The notes beneath the pieces were generated by a model. That model saw nothing but the letters and a program-made list of their open reading frames with translations. It was not told the DNA's origin and did not search any database. A stretch of 7,256 nucleotides of DNA from Rhodobacter sp. (GTDB lineage: Bacteria > Pseudomonadota > Alphaproteobacteria > Rhodobacterales > Rhodobacteraceae). The translations under genes and the position numbers were made by a program. Shown in pieces: positions 5,697 through 7,256 of this stretch (the stretch's first letter is position 1; each line of letters opens with the position of its first letter). The stretch is taken from the NCBI GenBank assembly GCA_003536295.1, contig DPZQ01000196.1, forward strand, positions 1-7,256, written 5' to 3'.

Positions 5697-5722
5697 TTGA
5701 CGATCGTCAACCAAATGGTTGA
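5697..5722. promoter_or_regulatory. Overlapping palindromes, candidate ArsR-type operator
   Basis: Two perfect inverted repeats overlap here. TTGACGA/TCGTCAA is a 14-base palindrome at 5697-5710, and TCAACCA-AA-TGGTTGA is a 7-2-7 repeat at 5707-5722; they share TCAA. Their centres are 11 bases apart, about one helical turn. They lie 22 to 47 bases upstream of the chosen arsR start, where an autoregulatory operator is expected. Dimeric ArsR proteins bind inverted repeats of this size. Assignment to this regulator is inference. Confidence 0.55.
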
Positions 5723-5735
5723 ATAAGCTCTTTTC

Positions 5736-5755
5736 AGGGATTTTTCAGAATCCCT
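5736..5755. other. Inverted repeat in the arsR-atpI intergenic region
   Basis: AGGGATT (5736-5742) and AATCCCT (5749-5755) form a perfect 7-pair stem with a 6-base TTTCAG loop. A direct repeat TTTTCAG (5731-5737 and 5742-5748), 11 bases apart, overlaps it. Neither strand has a T run after the stem, so a terminator is unlikely. It may be a protein-binding site; the role is unknown. Confidence 0.35.
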
Positions 5756-5786
5756 TGTGCCGCCGCACGATCCGAAGGGCGCATAA

Positions 5787-5806
5787 ATAATTTTATATAT
5801 AATTAT
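5787..5806. other. 20-base AT-only near-palindrome
   Basis: ATAATT (5787-5792) is mirrored by AATTAT (5801-5806), and the eight bases between are TTATATAT; nine of ten pairs match. The stretch contains no G or C, unlike its surroundings. It could be a promoter or melting region, a site for a nucleoid protein, or an operator. There is no decisive evidence. Confidence 0.35.
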
Positions 5807-5843
5807 CAATGCATTAAGATGGTGGACTGCCCTTAATCTATGC

Positions 5844-5872
5844 TTGACTTCACACCAAGTTGCCCTTAGATG
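5844..5872 (+). promoter_or_regulatory. Possible promoter of the atpI-atpB-atpE operon
   Basis: TTGACT (5844-5849) matches five of six bases of the housekeeping -35 box. A 17-base spacer leads to TAGATG (5867-5872), which matches only three of six bases of a -10 box; weak -10 boxes are common in this group. Transcription would begin about 20 bases before the atpI start. This is a proposal based on position and the -35 match only. Confidence 0.35.
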
Positions 5873-5901
5873 ACACCTCATCTGTTACGAGAGGCATTGC
5901 A

Positions 5902-6261
5902 ATGGCGGATGACCCTGGCCTTGAACGGATCAAAGCGTTAGAAGCGCGGATTTCGAAGGCCAAAGGTGACATCGGTCCAAAAGTAAGCACTGGCGCAGGT
6001 GGAGCCTTCTCGCAGGGCGAGGTCGCTTGGAGGATGGTTATCGAACTTGTGTCTGGAATGCTTTTGGGCCTGTCGATAGGATACGGTTTGGATGTTTGGT
6101 TCCAAACCTTGCCCGTCTTTCTTGTAATCTTTGCGCTGCTCGGGTTTGCGGCTGGGGTGAAGACCATGTTGGGCACTGCTCGCGAAATGGCCGCTAAACA
6201 GAACGAAACGTTGAAAGTGGGTACGCCCGCAGTATCTAAGGGAGCCGAAAGTGGCAACTGA
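5902..6261 (+). CDS. atpI: ATP synthase accessory protein AtpI
   Basis: AtpI is a small membrane protein encoded at the head of Fo operons; it is thought to help assemble the c-ring and is not a structural subunit of the finished enzyme. The 119-residue product has a charged N-terminal part with a short helix (LERIKALEARISKAKGD, 7-23). Two membrane segments follow: about 45-64 (MVIELVSGMLLGLSIGYGLD) and 71-90, rich in Phe, Leu and Gly, separated by a tight turn. A polar C-terminal tail follows. The ATG at 5902 has AGAGG (5890-5894) seven bases upstream; an in-frame TTG at 5860 lacks such a site. The 3' end overlaps atpB by 11 bases. Identity rests on two-helix topology, family-like sequence and position before atpB. 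Confidence 0.92.
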   Translation: MADDPGLERIKALEARISKAKGDIGPKVSTGAGGAFSQGEVAWRMVIELVSGMLLGLSIGYGLDVWFQTLPVFLVIFALLGFAAGVKTMLGTAREMAAKQNETLKVGTPAVSKGAESGN

Positions 6262-7003
6262 AGCAGAAAGCACCGGTTTTGCGATCCATCCGATGGATCA
6301 ATTCGTAGTTAAGCCTTTGTTTGGACAAAATAATATAGAATGGTACACGGTAACTAACGTAACCATGTGGATGGCAATAGCGGTTTTGGCCATCACAGCC
6401 TTATTGGTTTGGGGAACAAGTAAACGCGCCGTAGTGCCGTCGCGCAGTCAGTCTATTGCAGAATTACTTTATGGATTTATCTATAAAATGGTCGAAGATG
6501 TAACTGGTCATGAGGGTGTGAAATATTTTCCCTATGTAATGACATTGTTTCTATTCATTCTAACTTCGAACCTATTAGGACTTTTGCCTATGTCCTTTAC
6601 TACCACCAGCCATGTGGCTGTTACTGTGGTATTGGCGCTGGCGGTTTTCTTGGGCGTGACCATATTGGGCTTTGTTAAAAATGGCATTGGCTTTTTGGGC
6701 ATGTTCTGGGTGACCTCGGCTCCTGTGGCGGTGCGCCCTGTTTTGGCGGTCATAGAAGTGATTTCTTATTTTGTGCGTCCCGTGTCGCACTCAATTCGTT
6801 TGGCAGGTAACTTAATGGCGGGCCACGCTGTGATCAAAGTGATCGCGGGCTTTGCATCATTAGCGGTTGTATCGCCCATTGTTATTGGCGCTGTAACGGC
6901 AATCTACGGGCTTGAATTGCTTGTGGCTGTTGTACAGGCTTATGTTTTCACCATTCTGACTTGTGTTTACCTGCGTGACGCCGTTGGCGGTGCGCATCAC
7001 TAG
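6251..7003 (+). CDS. atpB: F1Fo ATP synthase subunit a
   Basis: Subunit a forms the two proton half-channels of Fo and, together with the c-ring, converts the proton gradient into rotation. The 250-residue product has several hydrophobic segments, at about 36-56, 94-114, 120-143, 157-175 and 193-240. The essential arginine is R183 in SIRLAGNLMAGH, equivalent to E. coli R210. H192 stands where E. coli has E219, and E222 where E. coli has H245, a reciprocal swap; Q229 matches E. coli Q252. The C-terminus YVFTILTCVYLRDA is typical. The start is a GTG at 6251 with AAGGGAG (6238-6244) six bases upstream, overlapping atpI by 11 bases, which implies translational coupling. The gene is complete, and the identification is certain. 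Confidence 0.97.
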   Translation: MATEAESTGFAIHPMDQFVVKPLFGQNNIEWYTVTNVTMWMAIAVLAITALLVWGTSKRAVVPSRSQSIAELLYGFIYKMVEDVTGHEGVKYFPYVMTLFLFILTSNLLGLLPMSFTTTSHVAVTVVLALAVFLGVTILGFVKNGIGFLGMFWVTSAPVAVRPVLAVIEVISYFVRPVSHSIRLAGNLMAGHAVIKVIAGFASLAVVSPIVIGAVTAIYGLELLVAVVQAYVFTILTCVYLRDAVGGAHH

Positions 7004-7035
7004 TTTGATATTTAACTTAACGCACTAGAAATTCT

Positions 7036-7042
7036 AAAGGAG
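7036..7042 (+). promoter_or_regulatory. Strong ribosome binding site of atpE
   Basis: AAAGGAG lies seven bases before the atpE ATG, within a 46-base gap that is mostly A and T. It is the strongest of the atp ribosome sites in the window, which fits the need for many c subunits per complex. Confidence 0.75.
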
Positions 7043-7049
7043 CTATCTC

Positions 7050-7256
7050 ATGGAAGGCGAAGTCGCACAATTGGCCCTAATGGGCAAATATATCGGCGCA
7101 GGTTTGGCCACAATCGGTCTCGGCGGCGCGGGAATTGGTGTTGGCCATATTGCCGGTAACTTTTTGGCTGGGGCATTGCGCAACCCATCAGCCGCACCTG
7201 CACAAATGGCAAACTTCTTCGTAGGCGTTGCCTTTGCAGAAGCTTTGGGGATCTTC
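7050..7256 (+). CDS. atpE: F1Fo ATP synthase subunit c, 3' end beyond window
   Basis: Subunit c is the proton-carrying hairpin that makes up the rotor ring of Fo. The 69 codons seen begin MEGEVAQLALMGKYIGAGL. The first helix carries the glycine-repeat packing motif (G23, G25, G28, G30, G32). The polar loop contains R44-N45-P46, the conserved contact to the F1 foot. The second helix carries the proton-binding carboxylate E64 in FAEALGIF. Family length is about 75-80 residues, so roughly the last ten codons are missing because the window ends, not because the gene is broken. The ATG at 7050 follows AAAGGAG. The usual alphaproteobacterial order would place the b-type subunit genes (atpF', atpF) next, outside the window. 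Confidence 0.97.
   Translation, partial: MEGEVAQLALMGKYIGAGLATIGLGGAGIGVGHIAGNFLAGALRNPSAAPAQMANFFVGVAFAEALGIF

Noticed and set aside
5341..5700. 119-codon plus-strand open frame opposite arsR
   Set aside because: It is antisense to a clear winged-helix gene, and its composition (Ser, Lys, Arg) is that of a shadow frame.
5676..5714. Thirteen-residue N-terminal extension of the arsR-like protein from a TTG
   Set aside because: The TTG lies within the palindrome and lacks a ribosome site; the family normally starts near the ATG at 5675.
5672..5881. 69-codon open frame on the minus strand in the arsR-atpI gap
   Set aside because: It has no ribosome site, no family-like sequence, and covers palindromes and the possible promoter; it is best explained as chance.
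5860..5901. Longer atpI start at the TTG at 5860
   Set aside because: No ribosome site precedes it, and the possible promoter -10 box would fall within it; the ATG at 5902 has AGAGG seven bases upstream.
1..7256. A new defence, mobile or biosynthetic system
   Set aside because: Every gene except the ArsR-type regulator is a recognised housekeeping gene in familiar order, with no integrase, transposase, repeats array or unfamiliar cassette.

Overview
The window is a typical chromosomal housekeeping segment of an alphaproteobacterium, most likely in the order Rhodobacterales (Roseobacter-type). The placement rests on protein character and gene order: an ffh gene followed by a small AroQ chorismate mutase and then rpsP-rimM-trmD-rplS-rpmE, a MipZ-type ParA ATPase, and a separate Fo operon beginning atpI-atpB-atpE. 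Base composition looks moderate by eye, roughly balanced, with a short AT-rich island before atpI. No mobile element, tRNA, rRNA or CRISPR array is visible.

Layout: positions 1-72 are a short leader that cannot be assigned to a gene. A co-directional (+) block runs from 73 to 4437: ffh (signal recognition particle GTPase), aroQ (chorismate mutase, ATGA overlap with ffh), rpsP (bS16), rimM (30S maturation), trmD (tRNA m1G37 methyltransferase, overlapping rimM), rplS (bL19) and rpmE (bL31, cysteine-free). A terminator-like hairpin sits between rpsP and rimM, and a better one follows rpmE. The mipZ-like gene (4528-5337, +) starts only 23 bases after the rpmE terminator. An ArsR-family winged-helix regulator (5334-5675, -) converges on mipZ so closely that the two stop codons overlap. 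A 226-base divergent intergenic region (5676-5901) separates this regulator from the start of the Fo ATP synthase operon: atpI (5902), atpB (6251) and a 3'-truncated atpE (7050 to the window end).

The genes cover linked growth functions: co-translational membrane targeting (Ffh), ribosome assembly and tRNA modification (S16, RimM, TrmD, L19, L31), division-site placement (MipZ) and ATP synthesis (a and c subunits and AtpI). The least conventional part is the arsR-atpI intergenic region. It holds two overlapping perfect palindromes 11 bases apart next to the arsR start, a hairpin flanking a direct repeat, a 20-base AT palindrome, and a possible promoter for atpI. The simplest reading is an autoregulated ArsR-type repressor with its operator. 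Whether it also affects the atp operon is open. I found no convincing previously undescribed system; the findings are mainly regulatory elements and residue-level oddities.
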